64,000 nt of DNA from Laguncularia racemosa (Eukaryota; Streptophyta; Magnoliopsida; Myrtales; Combretaceae): positions 1,550,001-1,614,000 of the forward strand of contig JBBMOL010000082.1 in the NCBI GenBank assembly GCA_037954665.1, written 5' to 3'. A program made the position numbers and the translations under genes. The notes under the pieces are model-generated. The model worked only from the letters and a program-made list of their open reading frames with translations, searched no databases and was not told where the DNA came from. Below, one piece after another: positions 20,206 to 32,357 of the stretch (positions are counted from its first letter, which is position 1; each line of letters begins with the position of its first letter).

Positions 20206-21640
20206 TTAGTATAGAAAAATTAAGGTTCGAAAGACATATCGAGAGGTACACGGCCATCTAACATGGTCATGTTGCTCCCATGTTGATTTACTAAGACATA
20301 TTGAAAGATACATGACTATCCAACACAGTCGTGTTGCCCTCATGTTAAAATGATAGAAACACACCCTCCTAACATGGTCGTGTTCTAAACGTGTTGAAGC
20401 CAAACCTCACCAAAAGGTACACGATCCTTAACACAATCATATACTAGCCCGTGTTAAGAAATACAACCTCTAACATAGCTGTGTTAAGTGAAAGACATTA
20501 TCATTATATATCTAATTACCTTTTTATTTAACTAAGTTCCACACAACCGAGATAATTAGTATAACCTTAGATAACCTAATAGATTAAGAGGAATTAGGAG
20601 AGTTATATTATATTTGGATTAGTATTAAGATTGATGTCTTGATGATTATACAGATATTAACTTAGCTTAAGTTTGGGACAACAAGTACTTATGACAAGAA
20701 CTCTAGGTACGTGTTTACTTTGTTTGTTGTATGTAATTTGCTCGGTAGCTATCTAATAAGTTGTATGTGAAATAATGAAATGTTAAGGTATTATATGAAT
20801 TACTTGGAATAATGAAGTATTATAGTGTTATATGAATTGAATGAGATATGTTGCTTGTGCGTGGCTCGACCTAGAGGCCCATAGTGGCAGATTCCTAGGG
20901 AGCACCTTGATGATCGGTATGTCACGTTGTCCCTAGTAGAGTCGTAGATCAAAATGATCTGAGGTAGATTAGGGTCATACAGGGCCCGTAGTGGTAGTTC
21001 CCATTAAGGTTAGATGAAGTTCGTAGAGGTGGTTCCCACTAAGACAAATCTTATGTGTATCGGGGTCATGAGTACCCTTATGTGTTATATTTCCTTTTGG
21101 TATTGATGTATAAGCTGAATTATTAATGTGTTGTAGATAAATATTGCATATATGCATGTGATATTAATGTGGTGTGTCATGAGCATGTGGGTGTAGTACT
21201 CACATATTGAGCTTAGGCTTACCCCTCTTCCTATATTTTTTTTTTTAGTTGCAAGTGGGAACAATGAGCAAGTGAAATATGATGAGAATGGAGACTTGGT
21301 GGGGCATTATATGGATGAGACAAGAAGAGAACATTATTATTATATAGAGGAAGATTTTTTTGTAATTTGAAGTTTTATTAGCCAAATTGAAGTGATAGAG
21401 ATAATTATTATTTTGAGATTTGGTTGTTATTAAATAATGAGAATTAGAATGGCTAGTTTAAGAGTAATTTAATTGATTGAAGTTATAGTAGCATGGTAGC
21501 TAATGTAAATGACCAGGTTTTGAAGCATGATAGAGTTTTAGAGCCTTAGCGTGTCTCTTGGTAGTAGTGACACATGGCGGGCTGTGATGCTCGGGTTCTG
21601 GGGTCTAAGTCTAAAACTCTTCTTGCTTGAATCCTAGCAC
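20206..21640 (+). repeat. Possible LTR fragment of another retrotransposon family
   Basis: Features that resemble a plant LTR: an array of acatggtcgtgtt / acacggcc-like degenerate palindromes (20240-20480), a TATA-like cattatatatc near 20502, three similar cccgtagtggtagttccca pieces (about 20870, 20985, 21030), a U-rich stretch before gttgcaagtgggaac (about 21250), and ggcgggctgtgatgctcgggttc near 21573. I found no clear TG/CA ends or target duplication, so the limits are approximate. Confidence 0.35.
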
Positions 21641-23392
21641 ATTTGTGACATTGATGTTACTTGTAATGGATAATTGTTGGAGTGTATGTTTCATTTAACT
21701 TAGTAAGATATTTCCCATATTATACCTTTCAAGTAATTATCAAGTTGATTAACAAACATATGAATGCAACAATGCATATAGTCATTCTAAAACTATATAT
21801 AGTATAGATTTGACACCCACCATTGCTAGGGATGGGAAATAAAAACCAACATGTCAACTTTAGATTCCAATCACTTTGATTTCAATTTTTCATTTCGCAT
21901 CTCAAAATTTTATAGTTAGCAATTATATACATTTAAAACAATATAATAATACTATACATGCCCAAGGGAATGTAGATGTGAATGGTACTCACACTCTTGC
22001 TCACTCCTAAGCTGTAAGTCCCTAGACTCAGTCTCAATCAAAGGGCAATATTTCTTGGTATGTTGTAATTCCTAAAGGCCAAGGTGAGGTTGTTGCTAAG
22101 GTAAGGTTGTGGCCAAACATCGTTAAAACATGTATGAAGAATCACCTTTATACGACTCTATACCATTAGGTGATGTTAACAACCTTAAAAAATGAAAATT
22201 TTGCTATTTATGATTTGATTTATCATTTTGGCTTATTATCATTAGAGTCTAATTATTTAGGTGGCCACCAAAATTTTCATAGACAATCATAAACTTTTGC
22301 ATTCTATTATGCAATATGGCAACCAAATTTCTTTTCGTATCTTATAATGGCTTCGCACAAGGAACAACCATTTGAACAAAGGAAGGTTAATACACTCCTT
22401 ATTAATTGGTAACCCTTCAAGATGCTTTCTTTATCTTGTTGCATTGGTCTATCCTTAGTTCCCCCAGTCATTGTTTAGTCTCTCCCTTATACATCTAAAA
22501 TGCAAGTGTTAGTGTGACCATTGATTAAGCGTTTTAAATGGTAGTGGAATATAGAAAGTTATGAAAGGAGTTTTAGCTACCAATCTCATGTGATATCCCA
22601 TTATTCTTTTGCTGCATTTAACGAGGGTAGTTGATGGTGTTAATTGAGTGAAAAAAGTGGTAGACAATGGTGGTGGTTACTAGTGGTTAGTAGGTTGCAC
22701 TAAAGTGGCGGTGGGGTTTTTCTCTTTTCTTTTTATATTGGTGGGTGTTATGGAGTAAACATGAAAAGAATGGAAGGGAAAGGAGTGGAAGCATCGGTGA
22801 CAATAAGGGGATTCTAATCTTCATTTAGTTGCTTAATTCATTATCTTTATTTATTGGATAATTGAATCTATTAGACTAAACATAGTTTGGTTGTTAAAAA
22901 TAAGTTTATGGTTAAATTAATTTCCTTATTTAGTAACTCTCATTGGCATGTTGACACCTTATCCGACCTTAATCTCAGGGCTACTTTTCTTAATGCCTTC
23001 CTATCACACATTGGAAAACAAGGTGAATTGGTTATTGTTAGGTTTTGTTGTTAAAGGGGTAAATTGGTGAATTAGTTAATGTAAATGACCATATTTGGCA
23101 ACTTCTATTTACATGATGACATCTCACCTAGTCTTAAGCTTACTTTGCTTAATGTTCCATCACTAGCCATTAGATAATTCCAATTAGTTGGTTAAAGGCT
23201 TTGTCTAGTGATTTAAGGATTGATTCCTAGATTAAATCAATTTACTAACATTGGTAACTTTCCCTTTACATCAAATCAAATGTCTTGTTGCTACCCTCTA
23301 TCGTCTGCATCCCTTAAATCATTCTTCACCACTACATCATGATGTTTTAGCTTTTGATGGCTAAATCTTAAAGGTAGTTCATGATTAATAAG
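21641..23392. other. Unassigned AT-rich sequence
   Basis: No gene or element recognised. Two degenerate direct repeats occur at about 22935-23020 and 23100-23175, both with a gatgacacc/catct...cttaatgttcc/gccttcc pattern, suggesting an old duplicated repeat. Confidence 0.4.
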
Positions 23393-24494
23393 TGATAGGA
23401 ATCAAAATCCGACAAAACCTATCATTAGGGCTAGAACCGAAGGATTTCAAATCTTGGCAATGAGGGCTAATTTTAAGCAAATCAACCCTAGAATTATTTA
23501 TAAATTAACCTCTTTTCTATTATTATTGTATTGTGTTTTCCAATAGGCACACTTATTTGGCTTTACTGGGCGATAGGCACACTCATTAAGACTCAGCTTG
23601 TGGGTTATCCATGGACCGACTTAAAAACTAAAGATGAGTTGAACCAACGAATTCCATTGTAGAGCTAGCTTATTGAAGATTATTTTTGTATTTGTAATTT
23701 ATTTTTTGAACTATTTATTTTGTAAGCTTTGTGTGATATTTTATTTGGTTGTAATTTGTCTTTTAGGACCGGTCACCCTAAAAGTGGCATAGTTGTAATT
23801 TTTTGAACTTTTTAACCCTAAAGGGAGCAAGTATAAATACTTTCTTAAGTACGGTTTTAGGGAGCTTTTGACATTTTAGAGAAAACACCTCTTTTGCTAC
23901 CATGAGGATCATCCTTGCTTGCAATTGATCTCTTATCAATTTCATCATTGAAATTGTGGCGAGAACTGACTTGAAATCGATTGTAAGTAATATCAATCAT
24001 TTCTTGTTGTTTATAAATTATATTTAGTGAGTCATATCTAGGTGCTATTTGTTGTTCCTATCTTTCACGTGAATTAGGGTTCTTAATTTTCAAACTTAAA
24101 TTCAATTCAACTTGAGTGGAATTCTAATTCATCCATATCTTATCTATTGTTCATTTCGTTCTTACATTGATCCATATCACAATTTGGTCTCATTTTCATT
24201 TGAATCCACTTGAATAGGGGTTCAAGTAAATATTTGTTGATTACGCCAAATTGAGGAATTGTTCCCATTTGTTACTTAATTGTGCTTAGTCATTTTAGGC
24301 ACATCATAATTTGGTATTAGTGCTAAACATACTTGGTTCATTTTCAATATTGATCATGTAGTGTTGTGGAATTGGTTGTAGACATTGAGATTTGACGCCA
24401 TTGTTCATGTGATTGGAAGCTAGTTTAATTGACATTGTTTGATTGTCTTTCAATTTGGTTTTGCATGTGCTTAATCTTGGTTTTAGGCACATCA
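23393..24494 (+). mobile_element. Solo LTR of the H/E-type family, with an embedded primer-binding site
   Basis: 1,102 bp from TGATAGGAATC to TTAGGCACATCA, flanked by ataag at 23388-23392 and 24495-24499. Its first ~300 bp match the reverse strand of the element H LTR. At 24298-24306 it has an earlier LTR-like end (ggcacatca) followed by tttggtattagtgc at 24311-24323, a mutated initiator-Met PBS. The LTR thus contains a former LTR/PBS junction about 190 bp before its present end. Confidence 0.75.
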
Positions 24495-24499
24495 ATAAG

Positions 24500-24883
24500 G
24501 TAAGCATAGACCAACTAGCTTTTTTTCATCAATGAATTCACACCACCTAATTAATCATGCTAATTAAGATAGATTAAGTGTGATTTAGTTAGCTTAATTA
24601 ATTAGCTATTTGAAGGACATAAATGCCCTTGTGTATGAAACCAATTAGGATTTATAGTTAAGATCAAAATTTGTCAAATTTTGTTGATTGATATTATTCG
24701 ATAATTGTCTTTAGTCACCGGTGCTTATTTATGTCAATTAGGGCATTTTTTTTCCACTATGCTAGACCCTTTGAATTGCCTATCACTTTCTTAATGTGAA
24801 AGTTGTTTAATGTCTTCTATGTAGTATCAAATGTCAATCCTCTAACTTTAATCATTCCAAGTGAACTGCACGTGTGTCAATTG
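24500..24883. other. Unassigned host sequence between solo LTR and element C
   Basis: AT-rich, no gene recognised. It ends with atatt, the left target copy of element C. Confidence 0.5.
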
Positions 24884-24888
24884 ATATT

Positions 24889-25897
24889 TGATGTGCCTAA
24901 AAAAGAGTTTAAGCACATGCAAATGAACCAATTAACAATCCCTAAAGGATAAGAACAAATCGATTCAAATTGGAGCAAAATGTTGCATGAACCCTAAATG
25001 TAAAAGATGATCCGAATGCTATAGTTCAAGGTAATGAATTTCAAAACGATGAAATCCTTAATTGATATCACTAAATATACTTGAAATCCTACGGGAATAC
25101 CAATCACAACAATAAGAACAATGACCATGATCTACTTTCCCACAAATTGATTCACAGTTCAAGTGTAGCTAAATTAAAGGTTCAAGACACATATTAAAAA
25201 ACCAATCAATTAAGCAATAATAATTTGATTACAAATGCAATCAAATATGTCCAAGAAACATCCAATCTAACCCTAGATACAACTCACTAGTGATGAAATG
25301 GAAACACAACGAAAAGGAAATAATATTACTCGCAATTTCTCCTTGTTGCACTCGCCACAATTCCAATTCTTAGGATTGAAATTGATAAGAGCAATTAAAC
25401 TAAGGAATAACCTTAATTCTCTCACGTAAAAAGGTGAAGTATATTTTGAAAAATTTTCCCCTCAAAACCCTACTTAAGCAAGTATTTATACTTGCTTCCT
25501 TTAGGATTAAAAAGTTCATAAAATTACAACTATGCCACTTTTAGGGTGACCGGCCCTAAAAGAAAATTACAAACAAATGAAAGTTTCCCAAAAGAAAGAT
25601 TACAACATAAATAGTCCAAAAAACAATTACAAATACAAAAATAATATAAATCCTCAAAGAGCCAATGCATCGAAGCGATGTCAATCTTAGTGGGCCATTG
25701 GATGATAATTTGATGATGTCCAGTGGCGATCAACTAATGTAAGTCATTTAGCATCCTATGGAGAAATATTATTGTACTTGTAAGATTATTAATCAAACAT
25801 TTATTAGATAAAAGAAATAAGGTGAAATTTGAGTGATTTGGATCATCATCCAAATTGATTTCTACAAACATCTAAAGTGTTGGAAAAATTCCTATCA
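24889..25897 (-). repeat. Element C 3' LTR
   Basis: Minus-strand TGATAGGAATTTTTCC to GGCACATCA. Contains the inverted repeat agcaagtatttatacttgct (25477-25496) around the TATA box and the gatttggat-catc-atccaaat palindrome near 25836. Confidence 0.88.
25477..25496 (-). promoter_or_regulatory. TATA box inside a 20-bp inverted repeat, element C
   Basis: agcaagtatttatacttgct: 9-bp arms around a 2-bp centre. On the minus strand this reads tataaata. It recurs in E (about 26719-26738 and 30881-30900), in the other C LTR with one change (about 41892) and in H (about 50269), so it is a conserved promoter feature of this group. Confidence 0.6.
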
Positions 25898-26140
25898 TCT
25901 CCTCGGGCTTTTCAAAGATTTGCCCTCAAATCTAAAGGGTCATTTCTGGAACTGAACCCGGACATCTCTATTGGCCTATTCTCTCGGTTACTAGATGTAG
26001 TGGAAGTAGTTTTGATCTGCTCTTAAAACTAGTTCACCTTAGATGGAGTCATAGGTAATAGTACTATGCGAGACCCACTCAAACTAAACATATAGGTGTT
26101 TTTGAAACCATCATGTAACACCTTCCGATCAAACATCCAA
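25898..26140 (-). pseudogene. Element C protease C-terminal part and pol tail
   Basis: Reverse-strand frame starts MFDRKVLHDGFKNTYMF, the segment that follows the LLGRxW motif of the protease, and ends with NDPLDLRANL ... ARGDD, which matches the post-integrase tail [14 protein letters not shown] of F1/F2. The first half of the same protease is at 31310-31548, across the E insertion. Stops occur near 26039 and 26033. The region between protease and tail has no reverse transcriptase or integrase. Confidence 0.75.
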
Positions 26141-27142
26141 TAATGTGCTTAAAACTAAGTCCAAGCTCAATCAAATGAATCAAAGAAAACAATCCTCAAC
26201 TCACATACAAACCGGTCCAAAAGAAATGGAATTTGCGTGAACCCTAACGGAAATTTGATGCAATCCAAAGGTTCAAAGATGCAATCTACACCAATAATGA
26301 TCAACTTCACTAAATAACAATAAAAATTAAGTGAATTCCACATGAAATATATGAAGAAGAAAATCACCAAAACCATGATATATACTGCTCCAACACAAGC
26401 ATAAATTCACGCCACCAATGAGATGAAATATCAAGTACTAAAGTAATCAACCTTAAACAAGATAATTGATCACAAATGCAATCAAAAATCTGACCAAGAA
26501 ACTTTCAATTCAACCCTAGATATGACTTACCAGAGATGAAATGAAAAACAACAAAGAAGGAATTGATATGACTCACAATTTCCCCTTGCTGCACTCGCCA
26601 CAATTCCAATTCTTAGGATTGAAATTGATAAGAGAAATTGAACTTGGAAGAACCCTAATTCCACACATAATGTGTATGTTCCAAATCTGCAAAAATGACC
26701 TCCTTAAACCCTACTATAAGCAAGTATTTATACTTGCTACTCCTAAGGTTAGAAAATGGTAAAAAATTACAAGTTTGCCACTTTTAAGGTGGCCAGTCCT
26801 AAATGGAAATTACAATAAAATGAAAGTGTCCCAAAAGAAAAATACAACATAAAATAGTCCATGGAAAAATTACGAAGTACTAAAATATCATAAGTCTTCA
26901 TGAGCTCATGCTTTAGAATGGAAACAATCGCAGCGGGTCTTTAATTGTAAATCTGAAAATGTCCTGTGTTCATCAACTAGTATAGGACATATTAGCATCC
27001 TATGGAGAATTATTATTGTACCTATAAGATTATTTCTCAAATATTTATTAGATGAAAAGAAATGACGTAAAATATGAGTGATTTGGATCATCATCCAAAT
27101 CGAGTTTTGAAAGTGTCGATGTTGCCGGAAATTTTCCCATCA
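26141..27142 (-). repeat. Element E 3' LTR
   Basis: Minus-strand TGATGGGAAAATTTCC to gcacatta. Contains the palindromic TATA site at about 26719-26738. Similar to the C and H LTRs in arrangement. Confidence 0.88.
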
Positions 27143-29013
27143 TCTCCTTGGGCTTCTAAAAGATTTGCCCTCAAATCTAGAGGGTCTTTTCCTAGATTTA
27201 AACCCGATGTTTGGAATTGCTTGTAGGCTGAAAATCTGGAAGAACTATATGTGCTTCTAACTAGTTCCTGGAAAGAACAAACCTTAGACGAAGACAAAGG
27301 AGTCAATAAAATCCGAATACCACCTTTCTGAAACATGTAAGTGTTTCTGAACCCATCATGAAACACCTTTCTATCAAATAGCCATGGTCGACCCAGTAGT
27401 AAATGAAATGCATACATAGGAAGCACATCACAGATAATCTCATCACTATACCGATCTCCTATACTGATTGGTACCATTGCTCGCTGTGTAACATGCAAAC
27501 TACCCCGGTTGTCCAACCAATGCACTTTATACAGGTTAGGATGAGAGCTAGTGGTTAATTGCAAGTTTTCTACCAATGCAGTAGATATGACATTAGTACA
27601 ACTACCACTATCAATAAAAAGCATGCATAGGTTACCTCAAATCTAATAAGATGTATGGAACAGATTCTCCCTCTATATGTCCCTAGTATCTAAAGAAATA
27701 GTCATAGCCCTGTGTAACACATTAATAGGTAAGTATTTTCCTCCCTTTTTATCCCCATGTGTTTTAGCATGTTCACCATCATAATACTCTTATAAGGCTA
27801 AGGATAAATCTGTAGGCTTGACAGTCTCTTCCTCATTATCCTCCATGATAGTCATCACCCTTTTATTACGACACTGTGTAGCTATATGTCTAAATCCCAT
27901 GCATTTGAAACATTTGATTTGGCACATCTTCCCACTGGTTGACCCTTGTACCATCTGCCTCAAATTAGATCCAACTACCTCTTTACCTTTCCTAGAAACA
28001 TTTTTCTCCTTTTTTATAGTAGGGATAATTTTGTCTACAACCTTGAAATGCTCACCCGCTCCCTTTGACCCATTCAACTGACCAACAACCCCCATGGGCC
28101 TTGAATTAGTGCTGGGCCTACTTTTAATAACTTGGAATGAATAGGATCACCTCTGTCTTTCCACTTTCAAGGCTAACTGTATAGCCTCATCAAGTGTACT
28201 ATTTCTCTGAAGCTCAACTACACAAGCTATATCATACTTCAACCCAGATACAAAACGTGCTAGGGTTTGTTCAAGAGGTTCAACTGATCCACATCTGATC
28301 ACTAGTGTCTCAAACTCCTATATGTAATCATCCACTGTTTTACCCCCCTAGTCTCAGTGTCTAGAGATGCATAAATAACTCATGCCTATAGTGTTCCAGT
28401 ATAAACCTCTTCCTCAAAACTTGTTTCATGTCTCTCCAAGTGTGTATTTCAGTCTCTCCATCCCTTCGCCTGCTGATCACCATATTTTTCCACCACAAAG
28501 CGGCATACCCTATGAACTCTACAGCTGTAAGACATACCCTGGAGTCATCATCAATCTCATAACACTCGAAAAGACCCTCAACTTTGTCTTCCTAGTCTAG
28601 GTAATCATCGGCAGAACCTCTACCATCAAATGAAGGCATCTGTAGCTTCACATACTCTAATCCTCAAGGTGGTCTAAATTCCTTGTTTGGGTATGGATTA
28701 ACCCCAAATTATCATCTCTATCTTCCCTAAGAGCATGATAATCTCCTTCTACTCTTCTCCCCAAATTTCCTCTAATTGCCCATTCTCTCTAGACATTCTG
28801 AGGAGCTACTCTAGGTGGTGCCTGAAGGTTTACCATAGGTGGTGGTGGCAATGTCATCCTATCAATCCTTATTGCTAATGTAGCAACAATTGTAGTAAGG
28901 TCCTGAAGTTTTTCATCTAGAGTTCTTCCACTTGTATTTCGAGGACCTGGACTACCACCCACTTAGCTATTGGCCTCATTGCCAATGCCCCCATTCACAC
29001 TATCATTTGACAT
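27091..29013 (-). pseudogene. Element E gag-protease-tail polyprotein, degraded
   Basis: Start at ATG 29013 (MSNDSVNGGIGNEA), matching C (40106). N-terminal coiled-like segment (LDEKLQDLTTIVATLAIRIDR), Gag core with LARFVSGLKYDIACVVEL, CCHC zinc knuckle CFKCMGFRHIATQC at about 27867-27908, then protease with FIDSGSCTNV and LLGRPWLFDRKVFHDGF. Directly after comes SGLNLGKDPLDLRANLLEAQGDD, the tail normally found after integrase, and the frame runs about 50 bp into the 3' LTR (stop at 27091). Many stops are present; an amber at 27673-27675, 17 codons before the protease Met, is shared with C. Confidence 0.82.
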
Positions 29014-30284
29014 GTTTGTGGATGCGATTTATTTGAAGTACAAATGTAATATCAAATAATTGTTGCACACTCCCTTCACTTCACCAGGTCACAATAACAC
29101 ATTTGGATAACAACACACACACTTGTACACTCACGGTGCAATAAGTCACCATTGTAACAAATACTTCTTATCACTTCAAGTATAGTAAAATAATTGAAGC
29201 ATAAATATATACTTCCAAGTAGTTAAGATATTGAATTCAACTAAGCAAGTGTTTAAGTAATAATACTTAATAACTTTTACACTTAAATGCTTATATTTGA
29301 ATTTCAAACTTCACTACTTAACTTCCTTTATTAGCTACGGTTCACACTCACACTTGATCTTAATGTGCAGCACCATACTCCACACAACTCCACAAATTCA
29401 CACCGCCACTCACACCACATATATACACATTGCAACCACTTCAACCACCACTACATACACACAACACTTCATGGTGCAAATTACCTTTCACTCAACATAC
29501 ACCCAAACTCACACCACATGCATACACTCTTCACTAATTTGACAAAAACACAACTCCACAGCACAACAACAAATTCAAATGAACATCTTTAATGCACTTT
29601 CCACAAATGGTAAGATTCAATTTCAAATTCAAATGAAATGTGATCAATACCACTCAACAACTTCCTCAACTTAATCGATGTGTTTGAATTCAAATAAATT
29701 CCCTATTATCCTACACAATGCAAATCTGAAAATTGTACACTTCCACTTCCACAAACTACAACCAAAACCGCAACTTCTACACAAGGTAAGGTAGCCCACT
29801 TTCAAATTCAAAAAGGAGTTCAATAAGTACACAATTCCATAAACGGTAAGAAGCTATTTCAAATTCAAATGACACACAATTAAATAATGACTTAATGTGT
29901 GTTTTGAAATTCAAATTGCTTCCTTAACTCACACCTCAAATCTAGAAATTCAAATCTAAAAATCACAAGTAATACTCTTCACTTCCGAAAATGCAATAAC
30001 ATCAATCCACTTCAACAATTGAACACTATTCTTCTAGTCTTCAAGTTTCAACTTCCTCAAATGATCACAAAGTTCATGTCCCTTTAATCAATCACGATCA
30101 ACTCAAGGATTCCAAGAGTGTTCCAATCTCTAATTGTACATCTACTAATCAACAAGAAAACAAAACTCAACAATCACAACAACAAGATGCAATTTCATGC
30201 TAACAAATTTTTAGATCAAGGTACTTCACAACAAACCCCTAAATTCCGAATCTCAATTGAAAAACCCCTCCTCTTAAACCTCAA
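29014..30284 (-). other. Element E 5' leader
   Basis: About 1.3 kb, non-coding, rich in cacac and ttcaaattcaaat runs. ggtaa...tttcaaattcaaa modules recur at about 29609, 29790 and 29850. A block at about 29740-29935 is nearly identical to 52805-53005 in element H. Probably the untranslated leader with packaging signals (inference). Confidence 0.6.
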
Positions 30285-30296
30285 GCTTTGATACCA
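30285..30296 (-). other. Element E primer-binding site (initiator tRNA-Met, one change)
   Basis: Minus strand reads tggtatcaaagc against the usual tggtatcagagc, 5 nt inside the 5' LTR. Confidence 0.75.
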
Positions 30297-30301
30297 AAAG
30301 A

Positions 30302-31304
30302 TGATGTGCTCAAAACCAAGTCCAGGCACAATCAAATGAATCAAAGAAAACAATCCTCAACTCACATACAAATCGGTCCAATAGAAATGGAATTTGCGTG
30401 AACCCTAATGGAAATTTGATGCAATCTAAAGGTTCAAAGATGCCATCAACATCAAATAATGATCAACTTCACTAAATAACAATAAAAATCAAGTGAATTC
30501 CACGTAAAATATATGAAGAAGAAAAGCACCAAAACCGTGATATATCCTCTTCCAACACAAGCACAAATTTACGCCACCAATGAGATGAAATATTAAGTAC
30601 TAAAGTAATCAACCTTAAACAAGATAATTGATCACAAATGCAATCAAAAATCTGACTAAGAAACTTTCAATTCAACCCTAGATATGACTCACTAGAGATG
30701 AAATGAAAAATAACAAAGAAGGAATTGATATGACTCACAATTTCCCCTTGCTACACTAGCCATAATTCCAATTCTTGGGATTGAAATTGATAAGAGAAAT
30801 TGAACTAGGAAGAACCCTAATTCCACACGTAAAGTGTATGTTTCAAATTTTCAAAAATGGCCTCCTCAAACCCTACTATAAGCAAGTATTTATACTTGCT
30901 AATCCTAGGGTTAGAAAATAGTAAAAAATAACAAGTTTGCCACTTTTAAGGTGGCTGGTCCAAAATGGAAATTACAATAAAATGAAAGTGTCCCAAAAGA
31001 AAAATACAACATAAAATAGTCCATAGAACAATTACAAAGTACAAAAATATCATAAGTCTTCATGAGCCAATGCTTCGGAATGGAAACAATCGCAACGAGT
31101 CTTTGATTGTAAATCTGAAAATGTCTCGTGTCCATTAACTAGTGTAAGACATATTAGCATCCCATGAAGAATTATTATTGTACCTGTAAGATTATTTCTC
31201 AAATATTTATTAGATGAAAAGAAATGACGTAAAATATGAGTGATTTGGATCATCATCCAAATCGAGTTTTGAAAGTGTCGATGGTGTTGGAAATTTTCCC
31301 ATCA
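30302..31304 (-). repeat. Element E 5' LTR
   Basis: 1,003 bp, collinear with 26141-27142. Ends in TGATGTGCTC on the plus strand. TATA palindrome near 30881-30900. Confidence 0.9.
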
Positions 31305-31309
31305 TCCAA

Positions 31310-32204
31310 AGCCTACCCAATAGTGAATGGAACGCACACATAGGGATCATGTCACATATGTCCTCATCATGATACTTCTGCCTAACACTCACAGGCACCT
31401 TCGCCCTTAGTGTAACATGCATTCTGCCCCGATTGTCCAACCAATGCAAGTTATATGGTCTAGGATATGAACTAGTAGATAATTGTAATTTGTCTACTAG
31501 TGCAGCAAATATAACATTCGTGCAACTACCACTATCAATGATGAGCACACAAAGGTTACCTCTGATCCTGTAAGAGGTGTGGAATATGTTCTCTCTCTAT
31601 ATGTCTCTAGCATCAGGAGATAAGGTTAGAGTCCTGCGTAATACATTAATGGGTAGATACTATTCACCTGTACGCTCCCCATGTGTTTCTGCAGTCTGAT
31701 CATCATAGTACTCCTGCAATGCTACAGACAAATCTGTAGGCTCAGCCTATTCCTCCTCAACCTCAACATCTTCTCCAGCGCCTTCTATAACAGTCATCAC
31801 CCTCTTATTTGGACATTATGCTACCATATGCCTAAATCCCATGCACTTAAAGCATTTAATTTGGCATACTTTTCCATAAGTAGATCTGGAAAGAATCTAC
31901 CTCACATCTGGTGCTATTACCTCTTTACCCTTCCTAGAGGGTATATTTTCTCTAGCAGTGCTAGGGGTAGTTTTGTCCATTGCTCTCATTGTCTCACCTA
32001 TTGCCTTTGTCCCTCTTGATCGACCATCAGCTGCCATGGGCCTGGTAAGTACTAGGCCGACTGCTCGAAGCCTACAACAAGTTGGACTTCCTTTGCCTTT
32101 TCACTTTCAAGGCCAACTGAATAACTTCATCAAGTGTACTATATTGCTGCAGCTCAATGATACAAGCTATCTCAGATTTCAACCCTAAGACGAAGCATGT
32201 TAAG
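31310..32204 (-). pseudogene. Element C gag C-terminal part, zinc knuckle and protease N-terminal part
   Basis: Reverse strand: LTLACFVLGLKSEIACIIEL (Gag; homologous to E), KCMGFRH knuckle near 31830-31860 (last Cys context damaged), then protease LIIDSGSCTNVIF and DMIPMCAFHSLLGRLW, cut by E after the Trp. An amber at 31597-31599 precedes the protease Met by 17 codons, as in E. About 170 bp of gag between this part and 39521 are missing when compared with E. Confidence 0.78.
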
Positions 32205-32306
32205 GTTTGGTCTGGGGGATGATCTAGCTTCTTGTCGCAGCCTCTTTAGAGTCTTCTCAATCTCCGGATTATAAGTTAGTTCACCTGTCTGAGAAGAACG
32301 AGTCAT
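32205..32306 (-). pseudogene. Partial B-family gag of the second tandem unit
   Basis: ATG at 32306 gives MTRSSQTGELTYNPEIEKTL and runs about 34 codons, matching the Gag start of B and D, then switches to element C sequence near 32205-32212. Confidence 0.8.
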
Positions 32307-32334
32307 ACAAGAATAGAAATAAATTTGACACCAA

Positions 32335-32352
32335 TCCCCGGCAACGGCGCCA
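32335..32352 (-). other. Second tRNA-Asp primer-binding site of block D
   Basis: Minus strand reads tggcgccgttgccgggga, an exact match to the tRNA-Asp complement. It follows the internal LTR and proves that a second internal region existed here. Confidence 0.85.
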
Positions 32353-32357
32353 AAATT

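Larger units (their letters stand above)
26141..31304 (-). mobile_element. Element E: gag-pro LTR retrotransposon nested in element C
   Basis: 5,164 bp with target copies tccaa at 26136-26140 and 31305-31309. Joining C across the element restores a continuous protease (LLGRLW|MFDRK). LTRs are 1,002 and 1,003 bp. The left terminal base pair is mutated (TA instead of TG). Initiator-Met PBS with one change. Codes for Gag and protease fused to a pol tail; no reverse transcriptase or integrase. Confidence 0.9.
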
